From Moringa oleifera (taxonomy: Eukaryota > Streptophyta > Magnoliopsida > Brassicales > Moringaceae): DNA of 64,000 bases. The stretch's first letter is position 1, and each line of letters begins with the position of its first letter. The stretch lies in contig JAJFZO010000049.1 in assembly GCA_021397835.1 (NCBI GenBank), positions 687,001 to 751,000 on the forward strand, given 5' to 3'. A program made the position numbers and the translations under genes. The notes beneath the pieces were generated by a model. It ran no database searches and was not told the origin of the DNA. It was given only the letters and a program-made list of their open reading frames with translations. Below, piece by piece: positions 12,638 to 28,755 of this stretch.

Positions 12638-13159
12638 AAAAATATAATTAAATGTATAAGATAAATATCAAATATTTTTAAAATTTTTATTATTTTATTT
12701 TTACGAGGATTAAAATTATTTTAAAAATAAAAAGAAAAGAGACATGAATAAATTTGGAGGGCATTTCTGATATTTCACATAGGACCGCGTGGTAGCAGAT
12801 GGCACGCTCCTTAAGGCCAAATTAGAATTAAACGTGGCCATTGAATAGTATTTAGGGCTAATTTAACCGCCAAAAAGAACCGTCAAAGGCCAGTCAAAAC
12901 TCCCCGAATATTCCGTGCGCATCAATCTCTGTCTGAAACTCTGCTGGTCCGTAAATAACCGGCCAAGGTAGGGCCGTTTTAGTAATTGGACAGATCAAAC
13001 ATAAAATTTTCTTAAATACGGACCGCCAGATAACCCATAATGACCGATCAACGGTCTTGAATGGCCGTTTGACTGAAGTACGAAAATGAGGCTGGAATGA
13101 TTTGCCTTTGGATCGAGCTTTGACCACTAAAAAAATCAAACAAAAAGACATTTGGTGGC

Positions 13160-13167
13160 TTTATAGA
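13160..13167 (+). promoter_or_regulatory. TATA-like element of the GSK3-like kinase gene
   Basis: TTTATAGA is followed within 25-35 bases by a GA-rich stretch that looks like the start of a plant leader. It sits about 275 bases before the kinase start codon. No transcript evidence is available. Confidence 0.4.
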
Positions 13168-13437
13168 GAGAAATCTTAGAGAGAGAGAGAGGAGAGGTGA
13201 GGGAGGTGAGATTTTGTTGTGCGATTGATTTTTCCTGTTTCTATTTTGTCTTTTTATTTGAGTATCATTATTTTGGGGGAGTTTCGGTTTTGGTTCTGTG
13301 TTGAACCCGGCGGAGGAGGAGGGAGAGAGCTTGAGCTTCTCTCTCTTCTTGTCAAGCGAATTTGATTTTCTTTTTCAAATTCTTTTTGGTGATCTTTTGT
13401 ATTTTGAGAACATTAGGGTTTGGTTGAAGCGGAGACA

Positions 13438-18402
<4,965 letters not shown>

Positions 18403-19936
18403 AATTAATTGACCCAAGATGATCAGATATCTAGGCAATGTAAATCAGTTTTGGATGCTTAGTGCTCCCGAATGCCATCCTGTCATGCTGCCACATTTTC
18501 CTCTACAGATTAGTTGAAGACAGGAGACCTGAGAAAGTCCAGTGAACGTGAGGCCATTCAAGGACACTAATGATGGATCAACCTGCCAAAACTGGGGGGT
18601 GGATGGAAGGTTACTGCTCGGCGCTGAGATTTCAAGATTTTATTTATGTAAAACTTTGGTGTTGTATGTCCCAACTTGAAAGATGAGTTTTACGAATTTG
18701 TTATCATATTGTCATATCTAGATTTACGGGCATTGTTCCTGAGACTAACTAAAATTCTGAGTGTTAGATGAAGTAGGTTGTGTTTGATGTATAATTTTCC
18801 TACTGAGGTTTGGTATTACAAAGAAATTTCTTGTCTCCAAGAAACTTTGTACTGTTCCCAAGTTCCACCAATTGAGCTATTCTTTTGCAGCTGCTAGAGG
18901 GATTCAGGGAAAGAGGACAATGTGTTACCTGGCTGGATGGTACTTCTCCCTGTTGCCAGCAATCGCAACAAGAAAGAATCCTGGAATCCATTGTAAGTTC
19001 GGTGTTAATTACTTTATATCAAATCATTTTCTAGTAGAAAAGAACACACCAAGATCAGCTTTGTAGGAATATCTTTTTCTAGTTGAAAGGAAAACACCAA
19101 GATTTGCGGAAAAAGTAAGGTTGATATTTTATGTTGAGAGGTAATGGAGAGGGAGAACAGGTGTATGATATACATTTAAAAATCAAGCTAAGAGCATGCA
19201 ACTCTATTGTACAATTCATTATAAAATAAATTGGGTAGATGGTCAAATTCTTGAGAGGATAAATATCCATTGAGAATTCTAAGGCGGCAAAGGCAAACCC
19301 CCAGGTAGTAAATGGGGACATTCCTCTGCCAATATTGGGAGTTGGACTTCCTTCATAACTTTCACTAGTGTTTGGGGACTTCCTCTGCCAGAAGAGTTGG
19401 ACTTCCTGCATAACAACTGCTAAAGTGACAGCCAAAGGGCAAGTAGAGACTTGGGAGACTAATTGCAGAATCATCAATATGCTAAATTTGTCAATCAAAT
19501 CAACAAGACTTGTAAATCAAATGCGGGGATGGAGTATAAAATGCACTGTTCAGAAGCAAGGAAGTTCAATTAACATTGAACTATTTCTTCTGAGTCGGTC
19601 TGTAGTGCTATCAATCAGTGGAATTCAAGATAACTGGTATCATCAAGTAACAATGTGAAGCTTTAATAAGTAACCTGTCCTCAGTGTCAACTGTATGGTT
19701 GCAGGATTGAGGGTTGCTGGCCTTCTCAAGCTCCACCAATGTCAAACTTTGATCTGCATCAGGCATTTGATTCTCAATTTCTTCCACGGGACTAGCACAG
19801 GTTTTCTTAATTAAAGCAAAAGAAAAACAGGTTTAAAAATGTCAACCTTGGAAGTAGTCAGGTTCCCTGAAAATTGCACCAGTCAGTGTTTCCATCCTTG
19901 AAGGAAACTAGACAACATGGTTAGAAGCTGAGCTTT
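18403..19936. other. Convergent spacer between kinase and PPR genes
   Basis: The 3' ends of the kinase (+) and PPR (-) genes face each other across about 1.5 kb. It should contain both 3' UTRs. Open frames here are short and show no family features. Confidence 0.6.
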
Positions 19937-22372
19937 CTACCAATAGTCACCACAGGAACATTTTCCCTCTTTGAAATGATGAAAGCAATTCGAATCCCTC
20001 AAAATTATGTGCCGAAGATAAACTTTTGATATGTATTTCATAGCAGTGTGGCAATCACCACAAACACGGAGATTCTTGAAGATACGAATTGGCATCCCTG
20101 GAGGTACGGCAAGTAGTGCAAAGGCAATGGCTAGCTTCTCACTATGGTAAGCCAGACCTCGTTCCTTACCTTCTTCATCCATGTCATGAAGTGCAAAATT
20201 CATTTCAGGCACATAACCAGCTTCCTTGATTAACAGCATTATCTCATCAATCTTAGAATAGATCTCAGCAGTTCTTACATGCCCTCTGTCTTCAGACATG
20301 AAGGTGTGCACTTCGCTGTTCATTTCAATCCAACTACAGCCAGGTTCCTTATTGATGTCCCGTGATTTCATCAATCTTCGGAGCCTAGCAGCTTCTTCCC
20401 ATTTACCAGCTGCAGCATACATATTAGACAACATAACATAAGGCATCGCATTCATGGGTTCCAATTCCATGAGGTGCCTTGCTGCTCTCTCCCCTAGTGC
20501 CAAATTTCCATGGACCCTGCATGCAGCAAGAAGAGCCTTCCAAACAGTTGCATCTGGTTCAATGACCATTTGAGTTAGGAGTTTTTCAGCTTCGACAAGA
20601 TTTCCAGATCTTCCCAAGAGGTCAATCATACAGGCATAGTGTTCAGGTCCTGGTCTGACTCCATAAACTTTATCCATTGCTTCGAAGTAGCGTAGGCCAT
20701 CTTCTGTAAGACCAGCATGGCTACAAGCAAATAATAAACCAATAAAAGTAATGAAGTCCGGCTCTGTGCCGCTAGCAATCATCTGATCATAAAATAGCAA
20801 CGAGTCCTTTGCTTTACCATTTTGTGCATAACCAACAATTAGAGCTGTCCAAGTAATCACATCACGATCTTGCATAGAGTTGAATACTTTATTTGCATCT
20901 TCTATGCACCCACATTTAGCATACATCGTCACGAGGGAGTTATCTACTGACAGAGATGACTGGAGCCCACATTTAACAAAGTCTGCATGAACTTGTTGCC
21001 CAAATTCCATAATAGTTAGTTCTCCAGACGCACTTAAAATGCTGGCAACAACGATATGGTCAGGACAAATGCATGCAATTCTCATTTCACAAAACAACTT
21101 GACAGCTTTTTCATAAGAGCCATTGTGGGCAAATCCTGTCACCAGAGAGGTCCATGAGATGACATCCTTGTCTGGCATCTTGTTGAACACCTCAAGTGCA
21201 CAACCTAAGCTTCCTCTTTTGGCATACATGTCTACCAGAGCATTGTTCACAAGTCTGTAAGCCTGATATCCGGTCTTGAAAATCAGACAATGAACAGACT
21301 CAGCATTTTTCAAATTCATCTTAGAAGTGAAGCAATTTAAAACAGATGGGATGGTAAAATCATCAATGTTCATCTGTCTTGCATGCATCTTTTGAAACAA
21401 TGACATAGCTTCCTCTTCAAACCCTTGTCTCACACACCCAACTATCATGGAATTCCAAGAAATCACATCATCAACCTCCATATTTTCTAAAACCCTCCTT
21501 GCATTATCTAAGTCTCTGCATTTTGCATACATATCAACCAACGCACTTTGAACATAGATATTAGTTCCAAAACCACTCCTAACTATGCAACCATGCAACT
21601 GAGCCCCAAATTCAAGCGCTGAAACTGCGCCACAAGCTGACAATATGCTTGGAAATGTATACTGATTGGACTCAATTCCTTCAGCTTTCATGTCCCTGAA
21701 ACATTCAATTGCTTTGAACCCATTTCCATTCTGCGAGTACCCTGAAACCATTGCAGTCCACATAACATGATTTCTCTTATCTGGCGTTATTCTAAAGAGA
21801 TATTCAGCTTCCAAAAGGCTCTTACACTTTGCATACATGTCAACAAGGCCGGTTACAACAAATCCATTAGAGTCAAATTGGGTCTTTGTCGCATAAGCAT
21901 GAATCTGTTTCCCTCTCTGGAGCAAAGCTAATGCTGAACACATTCTAAGAATACTACCCAATGTGTACTGGGAAGGTCTTTGTCCCTCAAGCTGCATTTG
22001 CCAAAACAATTCAAATGCTTCACCTTCACACCCATTTACACAATACCCAGAAAGGAGTGAATTCCATGTAATACAACTCTTTAATGGGGTTTTTTCAAAA
22101 AGTTGGTTAGCTTCAGTTAATCTGCCCGAATTTGCATAAGCAGATATCATTGTGTTCCATGAAAACTCATCCCTTTCAGGCATTTTTCCGAACAGCTGCC
22201 AGGCTTCATCAATGCGACCGGATTTCGCCAATTCATTCAATACCCTATTTGAATCAAAAGTTGAATGTACTGAATTTGCAATTTTATGGATATGGTAAAC
22301 GAAGTCCGCGCGCTTCCACAGGTGACATGCCTTGTCAAAAAAATTCAAAATCTTTATGTTCAATTTGTGCAT
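19937..22372 (-). CDS. PLS-class DYW pentatricopeptide repeat protein (organelle RNA editing type)
   Basis: A single intronless frame of 811 residues, as is usual for this family. After about 50 N-terminal residues, P, L and S repeats run in tandem with hallmarks such as SWNTMISAYANSG and ALVDMYAKC. They are followed by E/E+ motifs and a complete DYW cytidine-deaminase-like domain: HSE at 743-745, CGDC at 771-774, CSC near 805-807 and the terminal DYW tripeptide. Such proteins bind organellar transcripts and direct C-to-U editing at specific sites. The full zinc-ligand set suggests the domain is active. The target transcript and organelle cannot be read by eye. It best matches my memory of Arabidopsis At3g61170, which also lies beside a shaggy-like kinase gene. 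It is convergent with the kinase and divergent from the RING gene. Confidence 0.95.
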   Translation of the reverse strand: MHKLNIKILNFFDKACHLWKRADFVYHIHKIANSVHSTFDSNRVLNELAKSGRIDEAWQLFGKMPERDEFSWNTMISAYANSGRLTEANQLFEKTPLKSCITWNSLLSGYCVNGCEGEAFELFWQMQLEGQRPSQYTLGSILRMCSALALLQRGKQIHAYATKTQFDSNGFVVTGLVDMYAKCKSLLEAEYLFRITPDKRNHVMWTAMVSGYSQNGNGFKAIECFRDMKAEGIESNQYTFPSILSACGAVSALEFGAQLHGCIVRSGFGTNIYVQSALVDMYAKCRDLDNARRVLENMEVDDVISWNSMIVGCVRQGFEEEAMSLFQKMHARQMNIDDFTIPSVLNCFTSKMNLKNAESVHCLIFKTGYQAYRLVNNALVDMYAKRGSLGCALEVFNKMPDKDVISWTSLVTGFAHNGSYEKAVKLFCEMRIACICPDHIVVASILSASGELTIMEFGQQVHADFVKCGLQSSLSVDNSLVTMYAKCGCIEDANKVFNSMQDRDVITWTALIVGYAQNGKAKDSLLFYDQMIASGTEPDFITFIGLLFACSHAGLTEDGLRYFEAMDKVYGVRPGPEHYACMIDLLGRSGNLVEAEKLLTQMVIEPDATVWKALLAACRVHGNLALGERAARHLMELEPMNAMPYVMLSNMYAAAGKWEEAARLRRLMKSRDINKEPGCSWIEMNSEVHTFMSEDRGHVRTAEIYSKIDEIMLLIKEAGYVPEMNFALHDMDEEGKERGLAYHSEKLAIAFALLAVPPGMPIRIFKNLRVCGDCHTAMKYISKVYLRHIILRDSNCFHHFKEGKCSCGDYW

Positions 22373-24111
22373 AACCGCAACTGGAATTATTTAGAGCCAG
22401 GGAACTGTCCGCTGAAAACAAGGAGAACGTTTTCGAAAACACTCTTGTCCTTCAACAATACGTCTTCGAAAACTGAATACATTCCTGAGAACATGTAGGT
22501 CCTTTCACTTCTCACATGACATGAAGAACTGATTTTCCTGTTAATTTTTCAAGTTCCTTGGCGGGAATTTCATTTCCGAACGGGCCACTTCATTCAGAGG
22601 GAAACGAGCAGACAGGAAAGCAGAAACAGCCATATTGTCAGAGAAGGCGGTGTCCGCTAGCTTGTGTATCCTCGGATTTATCTACGGTACCACGCTCCCT
22701 CATCCTTTTGCTTTCAAAATCCCTCTTGGATTTTTTCTTTTTCAATGTTCTCCAGACAAATCACGCGCCCACACGACGGCTCCTTTTACGCTATTCATTT
22801 TTGTTTAATTACTCGCTTTTGTACCATATGTTATTTACTCGCCCATTACGGGTAATCATTAACCAATAATCATTTCCTATTAGTAATCTAATTAGGATTA
22901 ATCATTACTTAATTACACCAAAAAAATATTTTTTTTCTTTAATAAGATACAATTTTTTAAAAAATATTTTCATGGAATACAAAAGAGAATTAGCCCATCC
23001 ATAAATAGGAATTATCAAGTTGACAAGCATACTTCAATGGATAACTATAATCAATTAATTGGTTTATTCACCATATAATATGAATTTTCTTTTATTAATA
23101 TAAATAAAATAAATTTTATTCAATTTTTTATATTTACTTTTTAAATAATAAAAAATCACACCATGTCAATTATACAGTTTATATACCCAACATCTCTAAT
23201 ATCTTTTTAAGTAAATCAAATTTAAAACACATATTAAATTAATAATTCATAATTTTTTATAAAACGTGTCAGAATCTTTCTCTCAATAATGACTTGGTTG
23301 GCACAACATTAAAGTGCACGTATCTATATAAAGATTATATTAATGTCTTGCAAACCAAGCGCAAAGATTGTGTAAAGTACAAGTTCATGTATCATACTTT
23401 CGTTTTTTTAAATCCTATTTTTAAGAGTTTCACATTTATAATTTTGGTCACACAACTGACATGTTCACAAAATGCTTTGACTTGTTATTGCTATAACTTA
23501 ATTTAATTTTATAATATGGTATGTATGGGATGATAATATTATATAGTTTTTTTCTCGCTGATAAATTGGTAGTAATTAATCAGTATATTTAAAGATGATT
23601 AATTGTGATTAAGGTGAGGATAAGAGATGACACGTGGCGTCTGAATATCGCGAGTATGTGCAATACTGAACGTCCCGAGTAGTTTGAAAACATCTGGTTT
23701 TGTTTCTTCCCCGTCGTCGTCTTCTTAGAAAGGCCTCAAAAATTTTCCCATCATCATCTTAAGAGCAAAGTTACCGATTTCCCTTCAATTCAAAATTCCC
23801 CAGTAAATCCACCAAAATTCAAACTTGCGTCGATCCCCGGATTAAATCCTTCAAATTAAGCAATCCCGATTTCCCAATTCAGTAACCATTGCTTCAGATT
23901 CACCCATTACCTTAGCATTTAATATGACGTATCTTTTAAAGTTCTTGTGCGAACCCGAATCACGAATCAGCTGTGAGATCCAGAACCCAAATTAAGTTAA
24001 ACCAAGTCCTCTAGAATCTGCCTCAGCTACCCCAGAATCAGCTTTTATCACTCTCCAAAACCAAATAAATATTCGTCCAATTCAACTTTAACAGTTCCTA
24101 CTTGTAGAAAA
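22373..24111. other. Divergent spacer between PPR and RING genes
   Basis: About 1.7 kb lies between the two start codons. 22.85-23.6 kb is AT-rich without coding signal. 23.6-24.1 kb probably contains promoter and leader of the RING gene, including one ACGTGGC element. Confidence 0.6.
23629..23638 (+). promoter_or_regulatory. ABRE/G-box-like element upstream of the RING E3 gene
   Basis: GACACGTGGC contains both a CACGTG G-box core and the ACGTGGC ABRE consensus. It lies about 480 bases before the RING start codon. One copy is suggestive only; ABA-responsive promoters normally need a second element. Confidence 0.4.
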
Positions 24112-26684
24112 ATGTATCCACCAATCCCACCACCGGCTTCTTCTTCACCTCCGCGCGATGCAGTGGACACGTCACCGCTCTTGAGCCACTCCATAGCCGA
24201 CCACCTAATCCGAAGCCGACGCCTCCTGCGCCGCCCACCGCCACCACTACGCGGCGCGGCTGCCCGACTACTGCGCCGCGCCAGCAGCCGCAGGATGATG
24301 CTTCGGGAACCCTCTGTCCGGGTCAGAGAAACGGCGGCCGAGCAGCTGGAGGAGCGGCAAAGCGACTGGGCATACTCGAAACCGATCATAGTGCTAGATA
24401 TTCTATGGAATTTGGCTTTTGTGGTGATCTCTGTCGCGGTTTTGGGGTTGAGCATGATTGAGAGACCTGGTGTGCCTCTAAGGTTGTGGATTATCGGGTA
24501 TTGTTGTCAGTGTCTGTTTCACATTGGGTGCGTCATTCTCGAGTATAGGAGGCGGCGTGAGGGCAGGCATGTAGGCTTGGAGGGAAATGGCGAGCCGATT
24601 TTGGATTCCAATTCTGGAAGTGATGTAGGGGATTCTGAGGATTATGGCACAGAGGAGGGGAGCCGTGCACATGAAACAAGGTGACAAACAAATGGTTTCC
24701 TATTTACGGATTAGTACTATAATTGTTTAATTATCTTTGTAGAACTTTATGAAATTTAGGGGAAATTTCCATATTTCTTCTATTAGCTCCTTTAAACGCA
24801 AGTTCCTGTTTACTAAAAAGGTTCTCTCTATTTGAGCCCAATGCTGAGAGGTTTTTTTCAAGGCTCTAGGTTGAGAGGAATAATGAGTTGATTGTTTTGG
24901 TTAAATCAATATTACTAAGTCAGCAATCTGCTACCTTGAAAGTTTGTTGTTTATTGAGTTAGAATTGTAAATTAGTAGGTCTTGTATGGTGTCTCTGTTT
25001 CTTTGAAGGAAACTCTAAAGACATTCAGTAAGTTGAACTGACTAAATAATCTATGTTAACCTTTATTTCATGAAATAAGTATCTTCATACTTCGAATTTG
25101 CAGTTCCCAAATCTCATGAATAATTGTTTGTGTGCTGTTTTTATTGTCAACTTCAGTGATACTGTAGTTGACAGAATGAGTTTTCAGGGCTGTACCTTAT
25201 GATAATATCATTTCTGAATATCATCATAATTATTGTTGCAGTGTTGCTAAGCATCTGGAATCAGCAAATACAATGTTTTCCTTCATCTGGTGGGTCATTG
25301 GGTTCTACTGGGTAACTGCTGAGGGGGACACTCTGACTCATGATTCACCTCAGCTTTACTGGTTTGTTCAGAAAGATTTTCCTTGATGTGGCTTTATCTT
25401 ATAGCTCTTGCTTGCTTTGCTTCTTTCCATAGTATCATGCTTACACACGGGTTTGTTTTGCAGGCTATGTGTCACGTTTCTTGCCTTTGATGTTGTCTTT
25501 GTTGTGATTTGTGTTGCTATCGCCTGTCTAATTGGTATTGCCGTCTGCTGCTGTCTTCCATGCATAATAGCAATCTTATATGCTCTGGCTGAGCGGGTAA
25601 TTTACTCAGAAGAATGATCCCTTTTCTTCACAATTACACTAAAGCATGCTTTTCAATGTGATGTTTCCTGGGCTCCCCTTTTAGTTTTATGGATGTTTTA
25701 AATTATCTTCTTTTTATTGAAATTGATATATTGCATCCTTGTTTACTTGAGGTAGAGGCATCTAATTGACATGGTTAAACACAATCATCAATCATCTAAT
25801 ACCAATGCATAGTCAAACTTGATGATCATGTGGGTGTACTTCCTTGGTCAGTTGTTTGTGTTCCAATCATTAGGTTGCTTCTTGGGCATCTGACCTTCAT
25901 ATCAGCTCTATGGTTCCTTCTGCTCTGGTCTTGAATCATCCCTTCCTCAGTTCATATCGCTTTCATTCTTGAAGCAGGAAGGAGCTACCGAAGAAGAGAT
26001 TGATCGATTGCCAAAGTACAACTTCCGGGTGATAGGCAATTGTGAGAAAGTTAATGGTGAGGTTCAAGAATCTTTCAGGGGAATAATGACTGAATCTGGC
26101 ACTGATGTACCGATTGAACGTGTTCTTTCCCATGAGGATGCTGTAAGTACTACAATGCAGTTAGTTAACTGCAGTTTCTTAAAGATATACAAGACAATCT
26201 TCTATAGAAACTGTTTTACAACTATCCCGAAGGTTAGGGTTCAGAAACCATGAATTGCACCAAGGTTTGGCAGCCAAATGCCATAATTAGGTGTCTGGCA
26301 CATTCAAATTGAGCAAGCTTGTGTAACAGTTGACACTTAAAACTGTCTATGTTTAAATTTAATGGCATAACCATCTCCTTATCTCAAAAACTTATTTGAA
26401 GAGGCATGATAGAATTTGTTTCTGCAGTTGTCCTTCGCCCTATATTTATACTCATGAATGGAAGGTTTCCTGTTTGTCTGATGGAAAATTTCTTCTGTAA
26501 ATCGTAGGAATGTTGCATCTGCCTCACTGCCTACGATGATGGAACTGAACTACGGGAGCTTCCTTGCCATCACCATTTTCACTGCACTTGCATAGACAAG
26601 TGGCTGTTCATCAATGCCACCTGCCCTCTTTGCAAGTTCAACATTCTAAAGGCTGGCGATCAAAGTGGCACTGAAGAAGCATGA
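24112..26684 (+). CDS. Multi-pass membrane RING-H2 E3 ubiquitin ligase (At3g61180/At1g12760-like)
   Basis: Five exons give 388 residues: 24112-24680, 25242-25361, 25464-25596, 25975-26142, 26508-26684. The N-terminus is Pro/Arg-rich and includes [19 protein letters not shown]. Several hydrophobic helices follow ([40 protein letters not shown]; a Cys-rich helix from exon 3). The C-terminal RING-H2 has every ligand: CCIC, then [11 protein letters not shown], then CPLC. The enzyme would transfer ubiquitin from an E2 to a substrate at a membrane; substrate and compartment are unknown. The family is larger in plants and includes At1g12760 and At1g63170. Exon 4 begins at a NAGNAG-type acceptor, so isoforms with or without one Gln are possible. 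It is divergent from the PPR gene, as in Arabidopsis chromosome 3. Confidence 0.93.
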
Positions 26685-27166
26685 TAAGAGAAGAACAAGA
26701 ATAATAAGAGTACTGGTCGCTCCTCCTTGCTGGCTTACATGTAACTATGTATTATCTGCTTGTTGGGCATCTTCCTGATGCTGAGGACAAAGGCACCTTC
26801 AGGGCAGATTGCATAAATAGTATGGTGTCTGTGTAACAGGGGTTTTTATTCATATCCCTTCTCTCTATGTTATTACTGTATAGTCTTGGCATCCCTACAC
26901 ACCTTAATCCAGCTTCCCTTCAGTGGTCGGTACCATTGTGACCCATTTGACGAGTGTAACTTATATGTGAAAGTTGTAGTATTTTCTTTCTTGTGGGAAC
27001 ACTCTGCTCATGTCATTACTGTAAATCTGGTAATTGTTGCTTAAAGCAACTGACTCAGACATTGCGTTGGATCCTGAATTTCCTGTTATAAATGGTACAG
27101 AGAAACATGTGACATTAGTTGCTAGTCAAGATCTCTCTTTCCCTGTCTTGAATGCGTTTTTAACCA
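26685..27166. other. 3' UTR and spacer after the RING gene
   Basis: This stretch probably contains the 3' UTR of the RING gene. No coding signal is seen. Confidence 0.5.
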
Positions 27167-27167
27167 C

Positions 27168-27417
27168 TTACGGCGAAGATTAAGACCTGGATTAAGGATC
27201 TGGTTGCCTGATACTGCTGGTTAAAGAAACGGACAGAAGTAGGTGCAGCGCTGATGTTCCGTTATCAGCTCGATGTTAATAACAGGCTGGACTTACAGCG
27301 AAGATTAAGACCTGGATTAAGGATCTGGTTGCCTGATACTGCTGGTGAAAGAAACGGACAGAAGTTGGTGCAGCGCTGATGTTCCGTTATCAGCTGGATG
27401 TTAATAACAGGCTGGAC
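27168..27417. repeat. Direct tandem duplication, 2 x 125 bp
   Basis: 27168-27292 and 27293-27417 are near-identical copies in direct orientation with about four single-base differences (for example GGTTAAAG against GGTGAAAG). The unit has no ORF or known motif that I recognise. The low divergence points to a recent event. It ends about 210 bases before the tRNA-Gly gene. Confidence 0.9.
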
Positions 27418-27628
27418 AAAAAGGGTTGTCTCTTATCAAAGAGCTAGCAAAAGCCAACTTAAAGAGGATTGATTTGGCTTTTTCTCAGGTGCTCAATGAT
27501 GCAAATTGGAAAAAAAAAATGAAAAAGAAAAAAGGAAGAAGCTCAGATGCGCACGCTCTCATCTTGCAATCAGATGATCGTGATGGACCCACCATCACTT
27601 GGGCGCAGATTCATCACAGCTCGAAGAC

Positions 27629-27699
27629 TGCACCAGCCGGGAATCGAACCCGGGTCTGTACCGTGGCAGGGTACTATTCTACCACTAGACCACTGGTGC
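27629..27699 (-). tRNA. tRNA-Gly (anticodon GCC)
   Basis: The minus strand folds as a full 71-nt cloverleaf: acceptor arm GCACCAG pairing with CTGGTGC, A box TGGTCTAGTGGTA, anticodon GCC within CCTGCCAC, and the T-arm/B box GGTTCGATTCC. There is no intron and CCA is not encoded, as expected in a plant nucleus. A CAA motif lies just upstream (ATCACCAA), a feature common at plant tRNA starts. Protein-like frames crossing this gene are artefacts. Confidence 0.97.
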
Positions 27700-28185
27700 T
27701 TGGTGATTATAGTCGGTATAACAAAATTTATACTTAAACTTCTAGGAAAGCTTCTCTGCTCGTCAAACCAAACGATCAAAGCTGGGGTGATTGGTGTTTT
27801 TTACTTTTTCTTGGTCAAACTATGTCGCCTTGGTTTTTTTAGTAAATTTGGTAAACTTAGAGGATTAATTTTGTCGAGCAAGCATTCTCACGACGCTTCT
27901 ACTGTGTGTCCTGCACGTGATCTATGCCATGATTCCTTCATTTTTTTTTTTGCTTCTTATAATCTTTACAAAGTTGATGAACAAGGGGATCACCAATCAA
28001 GCAGACAGATCCATTACTAGAAAAACCAAAACAGATGAAAACTAAGCCAATAAAAGAAAAAGTAGAAACAGAAAAAGCCAGGAAAGAGAAACCATATGCT
28101 TCATTTTCTCCTTTAAGTTGTTTACTTTTTCTCTGTATACAATTGTTCTTCAAAAAATGAATTAAATAATGAGCACGCAGCCTCA

Positions 28186-28755
28186 TCAAGCATTGGCCTG
28201 ATAAGCACACCAGACAGGAACACCAGTCACCACTCCGCCGTATCTTCTGTCCTTCACTGGCTGTCGCAGTCCTGCTGCCTGTGACGAACAACCGTAATCC
28301 TGCAACTTATTGTTCTCTTTCATGGGCGATGATTTATCCTGCATGAAAGAAGTCGCTGATGCCGGCGCCTTCACGCTCACAGACACATTGATAATCCCGT
28401 TCCTTTCTCCTCTCTCATCCCTTAACCTATAACTCAAGAAGTGCAAGAAACCCTCTGGCAGGTACCCTCCCATAAAATCAGTCACAGGCATTCTCGCGTA
28501 CCCTACCTTCCTGTCCCCAGAAGATGTCCTGCAATTCACCTCTAGCCCAATAAACTGTGTGTTTCCTTGCATTGGCAAGTCTATCTTCAGCTTCTCGTTC
28601 CAAGAAGGATAGCTCCCTCCTTGGTCGTCCACTCTTGTGGTGCGGTAGTTAGAGGCGTCGACCCTGACGGTCACGTAAGCGTTCTTCTTCACAGGTTTCC
28701 GATCAACGCGCAGGTCTTCTGCTGATAACACTGTGATCTCTACAGTACGATCCAT
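28186..28755 (-). CDS. BAP1: BON1-associated protein 1/2-like C2 domain protein
   Basis: An intronless frame of 189 residues, close to Arabidopsis BAP1. The first ~125 residues form one C2 domain (VEITVLSAEDLRVDRKPVKK, NAYVTVRVD, GGSYPSWNEKLKIDLP, DFMGGYLPEGFLHFLSYRLR). The usual calcium-ligand Asp before the PYV-like strand is Asn here, so calcium binding may be reduced. The C-terminal tail VVTGVPVWCAYQ is the conserved BAP signature. BAP1 and BAP2 bind phospholipids and the copine BON1 and restrain cell death and defence signalling. In Arabidopsis BAP1 follows the PPR and RING genes, and BAP2 neighbours cpFtsY, as here. I assign BAP1/2-like; the symbol could equally be BAP2. Confidence 0.92.
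   Translation of the reverse strand: MDRTVEITVLSAEDLRVDRKPVKKNAYVTVRVDASNYRTTRVDDQGGSYPSWNEKLKIDLPMQGNTQFIGLEVNCRTSSGDRKVGYARMPVTDFMGGYLPEGFLHFLSYRLRDERGERNGIINVSVSVKAPASATSFMQDKSSPMKENNKLQDYGCSSQAAGLRQPVKDRRYGGVVTGVPVWCAYQANA

Larger units (their letters stand above)
6706..13130. other. Long AT-rich intergenic region
   Basis: About 6.4 kb separates the HD-ZIP IV gene from the kinase gene. 6.7-8.8 kb is of mixed composition; its short ORFs show no family signature. From about 8.8 to 12.8 kb the base composition is strongly A/T with nested short inverted repeats, two of which I list as MITE-like elements. I see no gene, tRNA or long ORF here. Confidence 0.6.

Noticed and set aside
27426..28020. 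Overlapping ORFs of 103 and 157 residues
   Set aside because: They read through the tRNA-Gly gene on the opposite strand and have no protein likeness.
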